Positions 36,305 to 45,980 are shown, counted from the stretch's first letter. The stretch: 58,688 nucleotides of DNA from Clostridiales bacterium (GCA_012519155.1 JAAYQS010000182.1:1-58688); one strand, 5' to 3'. Translations and numbers: made by a program. Notes: a model not told the origin generated them from the sequence alone.

Positions 36305-36352
36305 TTAGTGCAGAATGCAGCATAGATCTGTATTCTGCATTTATTTTTATAT
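36305..36352 (+). terminator. Terminator-like hairpin between ftsL and spoVD
   Basis: TGCAGAATGCAG (36309-36320) with CTGTATTCTGCA (36328-36339), 7-base loop, then TTTATTTTTAT. It is strong enough to attenuate spoVD and later genes. No promoter is obvious after it. Confidence 0.6.
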
Positions 36353-36374
36353 TAATTATGGAGGAGAAGTTAAA

Positions 36375-38594
36375 TTGAAAAAAAGGATAGTGAGAGATAG
36401 GGCACAAATAAACAATAGACTTTTTATAAGTTTTATCTGTATATTACTTGTATTTTTTGTTTTAATTATAAGATTGTCTTGGATTATGATAGGTAAACAT
36501 AGTGAATATTCTGCTCTTGCTAATGAACAATGGACAAGTGAAGTTAAAATTGATGCTAGGCGTGGAAAAATATTAGATAGAAATGGTTCTGCATTAGCAG
36601 TATCAGCAGATGTATATAGAGTAGATCTTGACTTGAATTCAATTAGAAGCTACTTATCTGCTAATGAAGATAAAGAGCAATCTGAAAATTCTAAGAAAAA
36701 GCTTTATACAACAAATGAAGAGGTAGCTAAGGATCTTGCAGAAGCTACAGGAATGGAAGAATCAGAGGTACTTGAAAAATTAAATACAAAATTAAATAGT
36801 GGTCAGCCTGCAGGAAGTGCTATTTTAATAAGAAGAGTTGAAAAGGATATAGCTGAAAAAGTTAAGGCACTTAATATAAATGGTGTAATGGTATCTGCTG
36901 ATACAAAAAGATATTATCCTGAAAATAATTTCTTAGCTCATGTACTTGGAAGTACAAATAGTGACGGTCAAGGACTTACAGGAGTAGAGCTTGAGTATAA
37001 TGATTTACTATCAGGGGTACCTGGAAGAAAAATATCAGAAATAGATAGTAAGGGACAAGATTATCCATATACTATTTCTGAATATACTAAGCCAGTAGAT
37101 GGTAGTGATCTTACATTAACAATTGACCAAAATATACAGCATTTTGCTGAAAAGGTAGCTCAGCAGTCATATACAGATAATAAAGCTAAGGCTGTTTCAG
37201 TTCTTGTTATGGATCCAAACACTGGTGAAATACTTGCAATGGTTAATAAACCAGATTTTAATCCTAATACTCCATATGATGGTGTGGATAATTTTGAAGG
37301 AGATTCATATTCTGATAAACTTCAAAAAATGTGGAGAAATAGACTTGTAAATGATACATTTGAACCTGGATCAATATTTAAGGTTATTACTGGAATAACT
37401 GCAATGGAGGAAAATGTTGTATCTGATAGTGATGCTTTTACATGTAATGGAAGTCTTAACGTAGCAGGAACTACTATTAGATGTTGGAGAACTCAAGGTC
37501 ATGGAACTCAAGCATTTAATGAAATATTCCAAAATTCTTGCAACGTAGCATTTATGAATCTTGGAGAAAAAATCGGCAAGGAAACACTTTATGAATATAT
37601 AAAGAAATTTGGATTTGGCGAACTTACAAATGTGGATCTTCCAGGTGAAGCAGCTGGTATTGTAAAAAAACCTGAAAACATTTCTGTAGTAGATCTTGCA
37701 ACTATAGCATTTGGACAAACAAATACAGTAAATTCAGTTCAATATTTAACTGCCTTTAATGCAGTAGCTAATGGTGGTACATGGATTCAGCCTCATGTAA
37801 TGAAGGAAGCAACTCATACAGATGAAAATAATGCAACAATTGTAGATAAAACTTTTGAACCTACAAAAAGAACAGTTGCAAGTGAAGAAAAATGTGCTAC
37901 CCTTAGAACATATCTTGAAAAAGTTATAACTTCTGGTTCAGGTACAAAAGCTTATGTGGAAGGATATCACATAGCTGGTAAAACTGGTACAGCTCAAAAG
38001 GTTGTTAATGGGGTTTATGGAGATGGTAAATATATATCAACTTTTGTAGGTATGGCTCCAGTTGATAATCCTAAGGTTACAGTTATGATAACTGTAGATG
38101 AACCAAGTAATGGTGAATATTATGCAGGTTCTGTTGCTGCACCATATGCTCATACTTTATTTACTGATATATTTAATTATATGGATAGTAAATTTGAAGC
38201 TGACAGTATAGAAAAAGAAGTTATTATACCAGAAGTTAGAGGAATGAAGGTTTCAGAAGCTAAAAAAGCTTTAGAAGATTTAAAATTAACAGTAGAAGTA
38301 TCTAGTGATGGAGATAAGGTTAAGTCTGTAAAACCATATCCAGGTTATGCTGTAAAAGAAGGATCTACAATAACACTTAATACAAGTGGTATAGAAGATA
38401 CTAATGTTGTTATGCCTGATGTAACTGGATATTCATTAGATAAAGCAAAAGAGCAACTTGCAGCTATTGGAATATTAGTAAATGTAAATGGTGATAGTGG
38501 AGGCGAGGTAGTAAATCAAAGTATTACACCTGGAGAGTTGATTAAAAAGCAAACTACTGTTACACTAAGTTTAAGGTCAAATTATGAAGATTAA
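36375..38594 (+). CDS. spoVD: Penicillin-binding transpeptidase SpoVD/PBP2B type
   Basis: A 739-residue class B penicillin-binding protein. One N-terminal helix (about 18-38), dimerisation domain (RGKILDRNGSALAVSADVY), transpeptidase domain with SxxK in FEPGSIFK (Ser333), SxN in SCN and KTGTAQK (Lys536), and two C-terminal PASTA domains (VIIPEVRGMKVSEAK and VVMPDVTGYSLDKAK). It crosslinks peptidoglycan at the septum or, as SpoVD, in the spore cortex. With a single class B enzyme in this cluster the vegetative FtsI role is equally possible. Start is TTG 36375 behind GAGGAGAAG. A longer upstream reading runs through a hairpin and is rejected. Confidence 0.92.
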   Translation: MKKRIVRDRAQINNRLFISFICILLVFFVLIIRLSWIMIGKHSEYSALANEQWTSEVKIDARRGKILDRNGSALAVSADVYRVDLDLNSIRSYLSANEDKEQSENSKKKLYTTNEEVAKDLAEATGMEESEVLEKLNTKLNSGQPAGSAILIRRVEKDIAEKVKALNINGVMVSADTKRYYPENNFLAHVLGSTNSDGQGLTGVELEYNDLLSGVPGRKISEIDSKGQDYPYTISEYTKPVDGSDLTLTIDQNIQHFAEKVAQQSYTDNKAKAVSVLVMDPNTGEILAMVNKPDFNPNTPYDGVDNFEGDSYSDKLQKMWRNRLVNDTFEPGSIFKVITGITAMEENVVSDSDAFTCNGSLNVAGTTIRCWRTQGHGTQAFNEIFQNSCNVAFMNLGEKIGKETLYEYIKKFGFGELTNVDLPGEAAGIVKKPENISVVDLATIAFGQTNTVNSVQYLTAFNAVANGGTWIQPHVMKEATHTDENNATIVDKTFEPTKRTVASEEKCATLRTYLEKVITSGSGTKAYVEGYHIAGKTGTAQKVVNGVYGDGKYISTFVGMAPVDNPKVTVMITVDEPSNGEYYAGSVAAPYAHTLFTDIFNYMDSKFEADSIEKEVIIPEVRGMKVSEAKKALEDLKLTVEVSSDGDKVKSVKPYPGYAVKEGSTITLNTSGIEDTNVVMPDVTGYSLDKAKEQLAAIGILVNVNGDSGGEVVNQSITPGELIKKQTTVTLSLRSNYED

Positions 38595-38633
38595 TTTAAG
38601 TAATAAGACTTATAATTAAAATGAGGTGAATAT

Positions 38634-40094
38634 ATGGAACTTAAAAAAATACTAAATGAAATACAATATGATGTTCTAAAAGGAAATGATGAAGTTAACA
38701 TTAATGAAATAAATTACGACAGTAGAAAAGTAAAGGCAAATGATGTTTTTGTATGTATTAAGGGATTTCAATCAGATGGTCACAAATTTGTATCATCTGC
38801 TATAGAAAAAGGTGCAAAGGTTATTGTATGTGAAGAACCTATAAAAAGTGATGAAAATATTACAATAATTAAAGTAGCTGATACAAGAAAAGCATTAGCA
38901 AAAATGGGTGCTAATTTTTATGATAATCCTAGCAAAAAAATGAAAATGATAGGCGTTACTGGAACTAATGGAAAAACAACTACAGCTTTTATGATTAAGA
39001 CAATATTAGAAGAAGCAGGAATAAAGGCAGGACTTATAGGCACAATAGCTAATTTTATTGGAAGTGAAAAGCTTCATACAGAAAGAACTACACCAGAATC
39101 ATTAGAGCTTCAAGAACTTTTTTATGAAATGGTTGAAAAAGGCTGCAAATATTGTGTTATGGAAGTATCATCTCATTCACTTGCTCTTGATAGAGTTTAT
39201 GGAATAGAGTTTGAAGCGGGAATATTTACAAATTTAACAAGAGATCATTTAGATTTTCATAAAACCTTTGAAAATTATTATAAGGCTAAATATGAATTAT
39301 TTAAAAGAAGTAAAATAAGTATAATAAATGCTGATGATTCTTATGGAATTCGTGCTATAGAAGATATTAAAAAAGATGGATTATCAAAGCTTATTACTTA
39401 TTCAATAAAAGCTGCTAGTAATTATAAAGCTTCAAATGAAATATGTGAAAGTACTCATATTGATTACCTTCTTAAATATAATGATAAGGAAGAAAAAATA
39501 AAAGTAGGACTTCCTGGAGAATTTAATATATACAATTCATTAGGTGCAATAGCATGTATGGATTCTTTAAATATTCCTATGGAAGCAATAAAAAAAGGCA
39601 TAGCAGAAGTTGTTGTTCTTGGAAGATGTGAAAAGACTGGTGTTAAATATAATCTTCCTTATACAATAATACTTGATTATGCTCATACTCCTGATGGACT
39701 TGAAAATATATTAGAAACAGCAAGAGGATTTACTAAAAATAGACTTATTTCTGTATTTGGATGTGGTGGTGACAGGGATAAAGTTAAAAGACCTCAAATG
39801 GGCAAAATTGGATGTCATTTAAGTGACATTGCAATAATTACTTCAGATAATCCAAGAACTGAAAATCCAACTGCAATAATTCAAGACATTGTAAAAGGAA
39901 TAGATACAGAAAATTATGAAGTAATAGAAAATAGAAAAGAAGCCATTGAAAGAGCCATAGATATTGCAAAGGCAGGAGATGTTCTTGTTATTGCTGGAAA
40001 AGGACATGAAGATTATCAAATACTTAATACTGGTAAAATTCATTTTGATGAAAGAGAAGTAGTAGATGAAATATTATCTAGAAAGTTAAAATAG
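38634..40094 (+). CDS. murE: UDP-MurNAc-tripeptide synthetase (meso-DAP adding)
   Basis: A 486-residue Mur ligase that adds the third amino acid to UDP-MurNAc-L-Ala-D-Glu in the cytoplasm. Motifs: N-terminal substrate domain with YDSRKVKANDVFVCIKGFQSDGHKF, ATP loop GVTGTNGKTTTAFM, ERTTPESLELQELF, VMEVSSHSLALDRV, LDYAHTPDGLENIL, FGCGGDRDKVKRPQMG. The DNPR motif (SDNPRTENP) is the signature for meso-diaminopimelate rather than lysine. Start ATG 38634 follows GAGGTGA. Confidence 0.96.
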   Translation: MELKKILNEIQYDVLKGNDEVNINEINYDSRKVKANDVFVCIKGFQSDGHKFVSSAIEKGAKVIVCEEPIKSDENITIIKVADTRKALAKMGANFYDNPSKKMKMIGVTGTNGKTTTAFMIKTILEEAGIKAGLIGTIANFIGSEKLHTERTTPESLELQELFYEMVEKGCKYCVMEVSSHSLALDRVYGIEFEAGIFTNLTRDHLDFHKTFENYYKAKYELFKRSKISIINADDSYGIRAIEDIKKDGLSKLITYSIKAASNYKASNEICESTHIDYLLKYNDKEEKIKVGLPGEFNIYNSLGAIACMDSLNIPMEAIKKGIAEVVVLGRCEKTGVKYNLPYTIILDYAHTPDGLENILETARGFTKNRLISVFGCGGDRDKVKRPQMGKIGCHLSDIAIITSDNPRTENPTAIIQDIVKGIDTENYEVIENRKEAIERAIDIAKAGDVLVIAGKGHEDYQILNTGKIHFDEREVVDEILSRKLK

Positions 40095-40109
40095 TTTGAG
40101 GTGAAAGAA

Positions 40110-41468
40110 TTGGATTTAAATTTTGATGAACTAGTACTTGGTTTAGGTGGAGAAGTTTTAATAAAAGGTAGTAATACTAATTTTAATAATATTTGTACAG
40201 ATACTAGGAAAATAGAAAAAAATAATGTGTTTTTAGCTTTAAAAGGTGAAAAATTTAATGGAAACTTATATGCAAAGGATGCTCTTTTAAAAGGAGCATC
40301 AATTGTTGTTGTTGATGAAAATATTGAAAATTTAAGTGAATGTGAGGCACTTGGTACTGTAATAAAAGTAAAAAACAGTTATGATAGTCTTTTATCACTT
40401 GCAAAATATTATAGGGAAAAATTAAATATAAAGGTAGTTGGAATAACAGGATCTACAGGAAAAACATCAACAAAAGATTTGACAGCAGCTTTTTTAAGTG
40501 GAAAATACAAAGTGTTTAAAACAAAAGGAAATTTTAATAATCATATAGGTCTTCCACTTATGATATTAGAACTTGATAAGACTTATGATGTAGCTGTTTT
40601 AGAACTTGGAATGAGTCATTTTAATGAAATTCATACATTAGCTAATGCTGCAAGACCTAATGTGGCTATAATTACAAATATTGGACTTTCTCATATAGAA
40701 AATCTAAAGACACAAGAAAATATATTAAAGGCTAAAATGGAAATTACTGATTTCTTTACAAAAGATAATATACTTATTGTAAATGGTGAAGATAAATTTT
40801 TAAGAAATGTTACTAGTACTGCTTATAAGGTAAGGAAAACTAGTTTATCAGAAAAGCTAGATATTAAAGCTGAAAATGTTCAATTATTTCAAGATAAGAC
40901 TACCTTTGATATTGTATATGATAATAAAAAATATACATTTAATTTACCAATGGTAGGAGCTCATAATGTGCTTAATGCAATGCTTGCTATACAGGCATCA
41001 ATAGAACTTGGAGTGACTTTTGAGGAAATGATAAATGGACTTTCTAATATGGAAGCAACATCTATGAGACTTCAATTTATTAAAAAAGATAATTTTACAA
41101 TTATAAATGACTGCTATAATGCAAGTCCTGATTCTATGGAAGCTGCATTAAATGTTTTATCATCAGCAGAGGGAAAAAGAAAAGTTGCTATACTTGGGAC
41201 TATGAATGAACTTGGAGAAGAGTCTGAAAATGCACATAAGGCAGTTGGAAAAATGGCAAAAGAAAAAGTAGACCTTTTAATTGTTACAGGAATTTATAAG
41301 GATCAATATAAAGATGGATTTGAAAAAGACAATATTAGAATATATAATACAAAAGAAGATATAATAAATGATTTAAAAAACATAGTAAATTCTGGCGATA
41401 CTATACTTGTAAAAGCATCTAGAAGTATAAAATATGAAGATATAGTAAAAGCTTTAGAAAAAATGTAA
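40110..41468 (+). CDS. murF: UDP-MurNAc-tripeptide:D-Ala-D-Ala ligase
   Basis: A 452-residue MurF that attaches D-Ala-D-Ala to complete the pentapeptide precursor. Features: N-terminal NICTDTRKIEKNNVFLALKGEKFNGN, ATP loop GITGSTGKTSTKDL, KGNFNNHIGLPLMIL, VLELGMSHFNEIHTLANAARPNVAIITNIG and FTIINDCYNASPDSMEAAL, then LGTMNELGEES. Start is TTG 40110, six bases after GAGGTG. The in-frame GTG 40101 is part of that ribosome site. It lies between murE and mraY in the standard order. Confidence 0.95.
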   Translation: MDLNFDELVLGLGGEVLIKGSNTNFNNICTDTRKIEKNNVFLALKGEKFNGNLYAKDALLKGASIVVVDENIENLSECEALGTVIKVKNSYDSLLSLAKYYREKLNIKVVGITGSTGKTSTKDLTAAFLSGKYKVFKTKGNFNNHIGLPLMILELDKTYDVAVLELGMSHFNEIHTLANAARPNVAIITNIGLSHIENLKTQENILKAKMEITDFFTKDNILIVNGEDKFLRNVTSTAYKVRKTSLSEKLDIKAENVQLFQDKTTFDIVYDNKKYTFNLPMVGAHNVLNAMLAIQASIELGVTFEEMINGLSNMEATSMRLQFIKKDNFTIINDCYNASPDSMEAALNVLSSAEGKRKVAILGTMNELGEESENAHKAVGKMAKEKVDLLIVTGIYKDQYKDGFEKDNIRIYNTKEDIINDLKNIVNSGDTILVKASRSIKYEDIVKALEKM

Positions 41469-41488
41469 CAAAAGGAAGGTGAAATATA

Positions 41489-42463
41489 ATGGGGGAAATT
41501 TTAAAAGATCCAATTGTGCTGATGCTTGTATCATTAGTACTTGGAGGAATTTTCGCATTATTACTTGGACCAATTATAATTCCAACACTTCACAAGCTGA
41601 AGTTTGGTCAAAATATTAGAAAGGAAGGGCCACAAAGTCATTTAAAAAAGGCAGGAACACCTACAATAGGAGGTTTAATATTTTTAATATCAATAGTACT
41701 TGTTATGATAATTATGAGATATAAATTAACAAGTGAAGCTATGATAGTACTTTATGGAACACTTGCATATGGAGTAATTGGATTTTTAGATGATATTTTA
41801 AAAATAATCCATAAAGAAAATGAAGGATTAAAGTCAGGTCAAAAACTTATTCTTCAACTAATATTTTCAGGAGCATTTGCATATTATGGCTATAGGTATT
41901 TAGGAACATATATTGATGTTCCCTTTGTAGATTGGTCATTAAATCTTGGAATATTTTATATACCATTTGTAATGTTTTATTTTGCAGCTGTTACTAATGG
42001 AGTTAATTTAACTGATGGTTTAGATGGACTTGCTACATCTGTAACTATTCTTGTGTTAACATTTTTTGCTCTAGTATCATATAGATTAGGACATGTAGAA
42101 GTAGCTGTATTTTGTTCAGGGCTAGTAGGAGCATTGTTTGGTTTCCTAAAATTTAATGCATATCCTGCAAAGGTATTTATGGGTGATACAGGATCTCTTG
42201 CACTAGGAGGAGCAATTGCTTCAATTATGCTTGTATTAAAATCACCATTATTGGTAATAATAGTAGGTGGTATATATGTTATAGAAGTTGTTTCTGTAAT
42301 TTTGCAAGTTACTTATTTTAAAGCTACAGGTGGTAAAAGGTTATTTAAAATGGCTCCAATTCATCACCATTTTGAAAAATGTGGTTGGAAAGAAACAAAA
42401 GTTGTTGCAGTTTTTTCAATAATTACAATGATACTTTGTATTATAGGATTTTTCCTTATTTAA
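41489..42463 (+). CDS. mraY: Phospho-N-acetylmuramoyl-pentapeptide-transferase
   Basis: A 324-residue integral membrane enzyme that transfers phospho-MurNAc-pentapeptide to undecaprenyl phosphate, making lipid I. Around ten helices. Motifs: [48 protein letters not shown] (Asp pair), [17 protein letters not shown] and [16 protein letters not shown], and the HHH signature in [15 protein letters not shown]. Start ATG 41489 follows AAGGAAGGTG. Normal length. Confidence 0.97.
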   Translation: MGEILKDPIVLMLVSLVLGGIFALLLGPIIIPTLHKLKFGQNIRKEGPQSHLKKAGTPTIGGLIFLISIVLVMIIMRYKLTSEAMIVLYGTLAYGVIGFLDDILKIIHKENEGLKSGQKLILQLIFSGAFAYYGYRYLGTYIDVPFVDWSLNLGIFYIPFVMFYFAAVTNGVNLTDGLDGLATSVTILVLTFFALVSYRLGHVEVAVFCSGLVGALFGFLKFNAYPAKVFMGDTGSLALGGAIASIMLVLKSPLLVIIVGGIYVIEVVSVILQVTYFKATGGKRLFKMAPIHHHFEKCGWKETKVVAVFSIITMILCIIGFFLI

Positions 42464-42496
42464 TTATGTAATTAGAATTTATAGAAAGGAGGTTAC

Positions 42497-43639
42497 ATGG
42501 TGGCATTTAAAAGCAAGGAGAAAAAGAAAAGCAGAATGCAAAATATAGATTATATTTTATTTTATTCTATTATGATTTTACTTGCAGTAGGAATAGTTAT
42601 GGTTTATTCAGCTAGTTCTTTTTATGCTAAATATAATACTAATTCTGGTGATACAACAGAATTCTTAAAAAAGCAAATATTTGCAAGTATTCTTGGACTT
42701 ATTGCAATGTTTTTCTTTATGGGTTTTGATTATCATAAACTTAAAAAATTCACAGTGCCTGCAATACTTATTGCAGCACCAATTCAGCTTGCAGTTTTTG
42801 CATTTGACCCTGTTAAGGGTGCTAGAAGATGGATTAAGTTTGGAGCACTTAGTTTCCAACCATCAGAGCTTGCAAAATATGTAGTAGTGCTATTTTTAGC
42901 TATGAGTCTTGAAGCAAAAGCAAATGGGGTTAAGAAATTTTGGACTGGAGTTATGCCATATATAGGTGTTGGTTTTGTATATTCAGGTCTTGTGCTTATG
43001 CAAAGTAATTTAAGTGTTGCAATAATTATTATGGCAGTTACATTTATAATGATATTTTGTGCAGGAGGCAGAATAAAACATCTTTTTGGATATGTTGCAC
43101 CAGTTCTTGTAGCATTAGCTGCATGCTTTGCAATTTTTGAACCTTACAGATTAAAAAGATTAATGAGTTTTACTGATCCATGGCAATATGCTTCTACAGA
43201 TGGATATCAGCTTATTCAATCATTTTATGCACTAGGTGCAGGTGGCTTAACAGGACTTGGTCTTGGTCAGTCAAGGCAAAAAACTCTTTACATGCCAGAA
43301 CCTCACAACGATTTTATATTTTCTATAATTGGTGAAGAATTAGGTCTTATTGGTTGTTTACTAATAATTACAGTATTCCTTGTTTTAATTTGGAGAGGAA
43401 TTACAGTAGCTATGGAAGCTAAAGATACTTATGGTACATTAATAGCTGTAGGAATTACATCTGTTATAGCTATACAATGTGCAATAAATATTGCAGTTGT
43501 AACAGGATCTATGCCAGTAACAGGAGTTCCGCTTCCTTTTATAAGTTATGGTGGTACGTCACTTGCAATAACCATGGCAGCTATGGGAATACTTCTTAAT
43601 GTATCAAGGCAGAAAAATAAATTAAAAGTAAAAAATTAA
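42497..43639 (+). CDS. ftsW: SEDS glycosyltransferase FtsW/SpoVE type
   Basis: A 380-residue polytopic membrane protein of the SEDS family, which polymerises lipid II together with a class B penicillin-binding protein. Motifs: YSIMILLAVGIVMVYSASS, KGARRWIKFGALSFQPSELAKY, the loop AGGLTGLGLGQSRQKTLYMPEPHNDFIFSIIGEELG, and GVPLPFISYGGTSL near the C-terminus. It probably pairs with the SpoVD/FtsI encoded upstream. FtsW and SpoVE are not separable by eye. Start ATG 42497 follows AAAGGAGG. A terminator and repeats follow, so it ends the first wall transcript. Confidence 0.92.
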   Translation: MVAFKSKEKKKSRMQNIDYILFYSIMILLAVGIVMVYSASSFYAKYNTNSGDTTEFLKKQIFASILGLIAMFFFMGFDYHKLKKFTVPAILIAAPIQLAVFAFDPVKGARRWIKFGALSFQPSELAKYVVVLFLAMSLEAKANGVKKFWTGVMPYIGVGFVYSGLVLMQSNLSVAIIIMAVTFIMIFCAGGRIKHLFGYVAPVLVALAACFAIFEPYRLKRLMSFTDPWQYASTDGYQLIQSFYALGAGGLTGLGLGQSRQKTLYMPEPHNDFIFSIIGEELGLIGCLLIITVFLVLIWRGITVAMEAKDTYGTLIAVGITSVIAIQCAINIAVVTGSMPVTGVPLPFISYGGTSLAITMAAMGILLNVSRQKNKLKVKN

Positions 43640-43669
43640 GGCTTTGGCAATTTTGTCAAAGTCTTTTTT
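43640..43669 (+). terminator. Terminator after ftsW
   Basis: GGCTTTGGCA with TGTCAAAGTC (two G.U), loop ATTT, then T6. It separates mraZ-ftsW from ftsQ-divIVA. Confidence 0.8.
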
Positions 43670-43670
43670 A

Positions 43671-43744
43671 AAAATTAATAATTAAATTTTGTATAGATTT
43701 GGTGTAGGCGGTGAAATTTTAATTAGGTGGTAAATGTAGCTATG
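43671..43744 (+). repeat. Structured intergenic repeat, internal fragment D0
   Basis: AATTAATAATTAAATTTT edge followed by TGTATAGATTTGGTGTAGGC and GTGAAATT, resembling the middle segment of copies A and C (TAGATTTTGGTGTAAACC). It is a decayed or recombined partial copy directly in front of copy D. Confidence 0.5.
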
Positions 43745-44032
43745 AAATTAAGAATTAATAATTAAGTGGCTTTTACACTACGCTTAAAGATAATCTTCCA
43801 AGAAGATAATTAATAATTATTGTAGTTAGGCCCAAAGTATTGGTACTAATAGGCTTTGTGTAAACCTTGAAATTGTAGCTTGTCCACCCATACAATATAA
43901 TTAAAATTTTTGCGAGGTAAGGAGCAAAAATCTCCTCAATTCTTAATTCTTAATCCTTAATTATTAATTAACGGAAGTTGTAAGTGATAAAGAACAGAAA
44001 GTTAAATGAAATAAACATTTGAGGTCACATAA
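43745..44032 (+). repeat. Structured intergenic repeat, copy D
   Basis: Edge AAGAATTAATAATTAAG, degraded H1 (GGCTTTTACACTACGCTTAAAG), H2 as ATCTTC (43793-43798) with GAAGAT (43802-43807), a paired change from ATCTCC/GGAGAT. H3 is ATTGTA (43872-43877) with TACAAT (43891-43896) around the CTTGTCCACC loop. H4 is ATTTTTGC (43906-43913) with GCAAAAAT (43924-43931). Four heptamers, then the tail to TTGAGGTCACAT. It occupies the gap between ftsW and ftsQ. Confidence 0.82.
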
Positions 44033-44114
44033 AAAAATGAAAAATTATAATGAAAAAAAGAAAATATAGTGTTATTATTATATAGATATAAAAAAAATAA
44101 GATAGGGATGAGAT

Positions 44115-44861
44115 ATGGGAAAAACAGATAATATTTATATAAAGAAGGCTAGACGAAAGAAAAAGATAAAAAAAAGTATTTTTATTATTTGTGTATTAAT
44201 AGCAATTATGGTGGGCATTATATATAAAACAAATGTTTTTGAAATTAGAAATGTTAAAGTTACAGGTGACATAGTAGTTTCTAATGAATATATGAGCGAA
44301 GCTTCAGAAAATTTTAAGGGAGATAATTTGTTCTTTTTAAGTGCCAATGATATAAAGAGAAAATTACAAAGAAATCCATACATAAAAAATGTAATTGTGC
44401 ATAAGAAATTTCCAAGTACACTAGAATTGGAAATTTTTGAGGCTACAGGACTTTATTATATTTATGATGGGGACGATAATAATATTGTAAGTAATGATTG
44501 TATTATTCTTGAAAAAACTGAAGAGATAAAAAATAAAAATTTAATCCAATTAATAGGTATAGATATAAATGGCAAAAATCTTGGGGATTTAGCAATAGAC
44601 GATACAAGAATAAAAGGGCTTTTGACAGAATTATATAAAGAACAGCAAGTTATAAAAGAAAATAAAGAAGGTTTTTCAATTACAGGAATAGATATTTCTG
44701 ATATGTCATCAATAAAGATTTATATGGGTGGTATTTATATTTTAATTGGAAATGATGATAATGTTAGAAAAAAAATGAGTGATGCCATAAATATATACAA
44801 AACAGGTTTAGTAACTGAATATATAAATGTAAGTTTTGAAGGTACGCCTGATTTTAAATAG
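44115..44861 (+). CDS. ftsQ: Cell division protein FtsQ/DivIB
   Basis: A 248-residue bitopic protein: basic cytoplasmic start (KKARRKKKIKKS), one helix (IFIICVLIAIMVGIIY, about 20-36), then a POTRA domain (FEIRNVKVTGDIVVSNEYMSEAS, NPYIKNVIVHKKFPSTLELEIFE) and a beta domain. It recruits and stabilises FtsL and FtsB at the septum. Start ATG 44115 follows ATAGGGATGAG. First gene of the second division block. The promoter is not clear; TATAAT at 44046-44051 lacks a well-placed -35. Confidence 0.9.
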   Translation: MGKTDNIYIKKARRKKKIKKSIFIICVLIAIMVGIIYKTNVFEIRNVKVTGDIVVSNEYMSEASENFKGDNLFFLSANDIKRKLQRNPYIKNVIVHKKFPSTLELEIFEATGLYYIYDGDDNNIVSNDCIILEKTEEIKNKNLIQLIGIDINGKNLGDLAIDDTRIKGLLTELYKEQQVIKENKEGFSITGIDISDMSSIKIYMGGIYILIGNDDNVRKKMSDAINIYKTGLVTEYINVSFEGTPDFK

Positions 44862-44872
44862 TGGAGGTAAAA

Positions 44873-45592
44873 ATGAAAAAAATCTTGTCACAGGTTACTA
44901 TTGGAATAATTTGTGTTATATTGGGTTTTTTATTATCGTATCAGATAAAATATATTATAAATACATATAAATCTGATGATAAAAATTTATCTGGAGATGA
45001 GGCTATTGAAAAATTAAATGAACTTCAGATAGAAAATGAAAAATTAAAAGAAAACAATAAATCATTAACAGATCAAATTAAATCTTATGAAACAAATTCA
45101 TCAGGAACAGTTGCAGATGATGAAGCTAAGAAACAGATTGTTTTAGATAAAGCTATTTTAGGAACTGAAGAGGTATCTGGAAGTGGAATTGTTATTACAA
45201 TTCAAAAAAAAAATGCAACATATGATAATAATTTAAGTAAGATTGGTGAAATGACTCTTTCATATATTGTAAATAATTTAAAATTTGCAGGGGCGGAGGC
45301 TATTTCAATTAATGACATTAGGATAACAGCTCAAACTGGAATAAGAACTTCAGGAAGCTTTATTAGGGTAGGAAATACTGATAGAATAAACCCAGATGAG
45401 GCAATTATAATTAAAGTTATAGGAGATAGTACAAAACTAAAAACAGAAATGGAATTTCAAGGATTTCTTGAAAATTTGATTGGAAATAATTATAATGCAT
45501 CAATTGAAACTGCTGATTCTATAGAAATTGAAAAAACTACGGATAAAATAACTAATGATTTTTTAAGTGTTGAAAGTGAGAAAGGAGAGTAA
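44873..45592 (+). CDS. DUF881-family protein (first copy)
   Basis: A 239-residue protein with one N-terminal helix (VTIGIICVILGFLLSYQI), a coiled coil (NELQIENEKLKENNKSLTDQIKSYE) and a DUF881 extracytoplasmic domain (GSGIVITIQKK, LKFAGAEAISINDIRITAQTGIR, SIEIEKTTD). Such proteins (Bacillus YlxW/YlxX type) sit in division clusters and have no known activity. Start ATG 44873 follows GGAGG. The in-frame GTG 44861 overlaps the ftsQ stop. The next gene but one encodes a second copy. Confidence 0.88.
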   Translation: MKKILSQVTIGIICVILGFLLSYQIKYIINTYKSDDKNLSGDEAIEKLNELQIENEKLKENNKSLTDQIKSYETNSSGTVADDEAKKQIVLDKAILGTEEVSGSGIVITIQKKNATYDNNLSKIGEMTLSYIVNNLKFAGAEAISINDIRITAQTGIRTSGSFIRVGNTDRINPDEAIIIKVIGDSTKLKTEMEFQGFLENLIGNNYNASIETADSIEIEKTTDKITNDFLSVESEKGE

Positions 45593-45593
45593 A

Positions 45594-45980
45594 ATGGTAG
45601 TAGTATTAGGGTTAATAGTAGGAATACTTTTAGGAATAGTTTTTGATTTTAATATACCAGATGCTTTATCTCCTTATATGTCAGTTGCAATACTTGCTTG
45701 CCTTGATTCTGTGTTTGGTGCAATTAGGGCTAATCTTTCTCATAGCTTTAAGGCTGATATATTTATTTCGGGATTTTTTGGAAATGCATTACTTGCAGCA
45801 GGTATGGCATATTTAGGTGATAAGATAGGAATTCCAATGTATATAGCAGCTGTAATTGTATTTGGTGGAAGAATTTTTAATAATTTTGCTATAATAAGGC
45901 GTAATATTTTAGAAAAAATGAAATCAAGAAAAACTTATAAAGATTATAAAGGTAAATTAGATGAAGAAAATGCAAGTTAA
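45594..45980 (+). CDS. sbp: Small basic protein (DUF1290)
   Basis: A 128-residue membrane protein with three or four helices, matching the Firmicute small basic protein family by VVLGLIVGILLGI, SVAILACLDSVFGAIRANLSHSF, FISGFFGNALLAAGMAYLGDKIG and GGRIFNNFAIIRRNIL. The function is unknown. It is regularly found with the two DUF881 genes. Start ATG 45594 follows AAAGGAGAG and lies one base after the preceding stop. The end overlaps the next start by about 20 bases, so translation is coupled. Confidence 0.88.
   Translation: MVVVLGLIVGILLGIVFDFNIPDALSPYMSVAILACLDSVFGAIRANLSHSFKADIFISGFFGNALLAAGMAYLGDKIGIPMYIAAVIVFGGRIFNNFAIIRRNILEKMKSRKTYKDYKGKLDEENAS

Noticed and set aside
37371-37718. Open minus-strand frame inside spoVD and similar antisense frames elsewhere
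   Set aside because: These are shadows of conserved + strand genes, without ribosome sites or family likeness.
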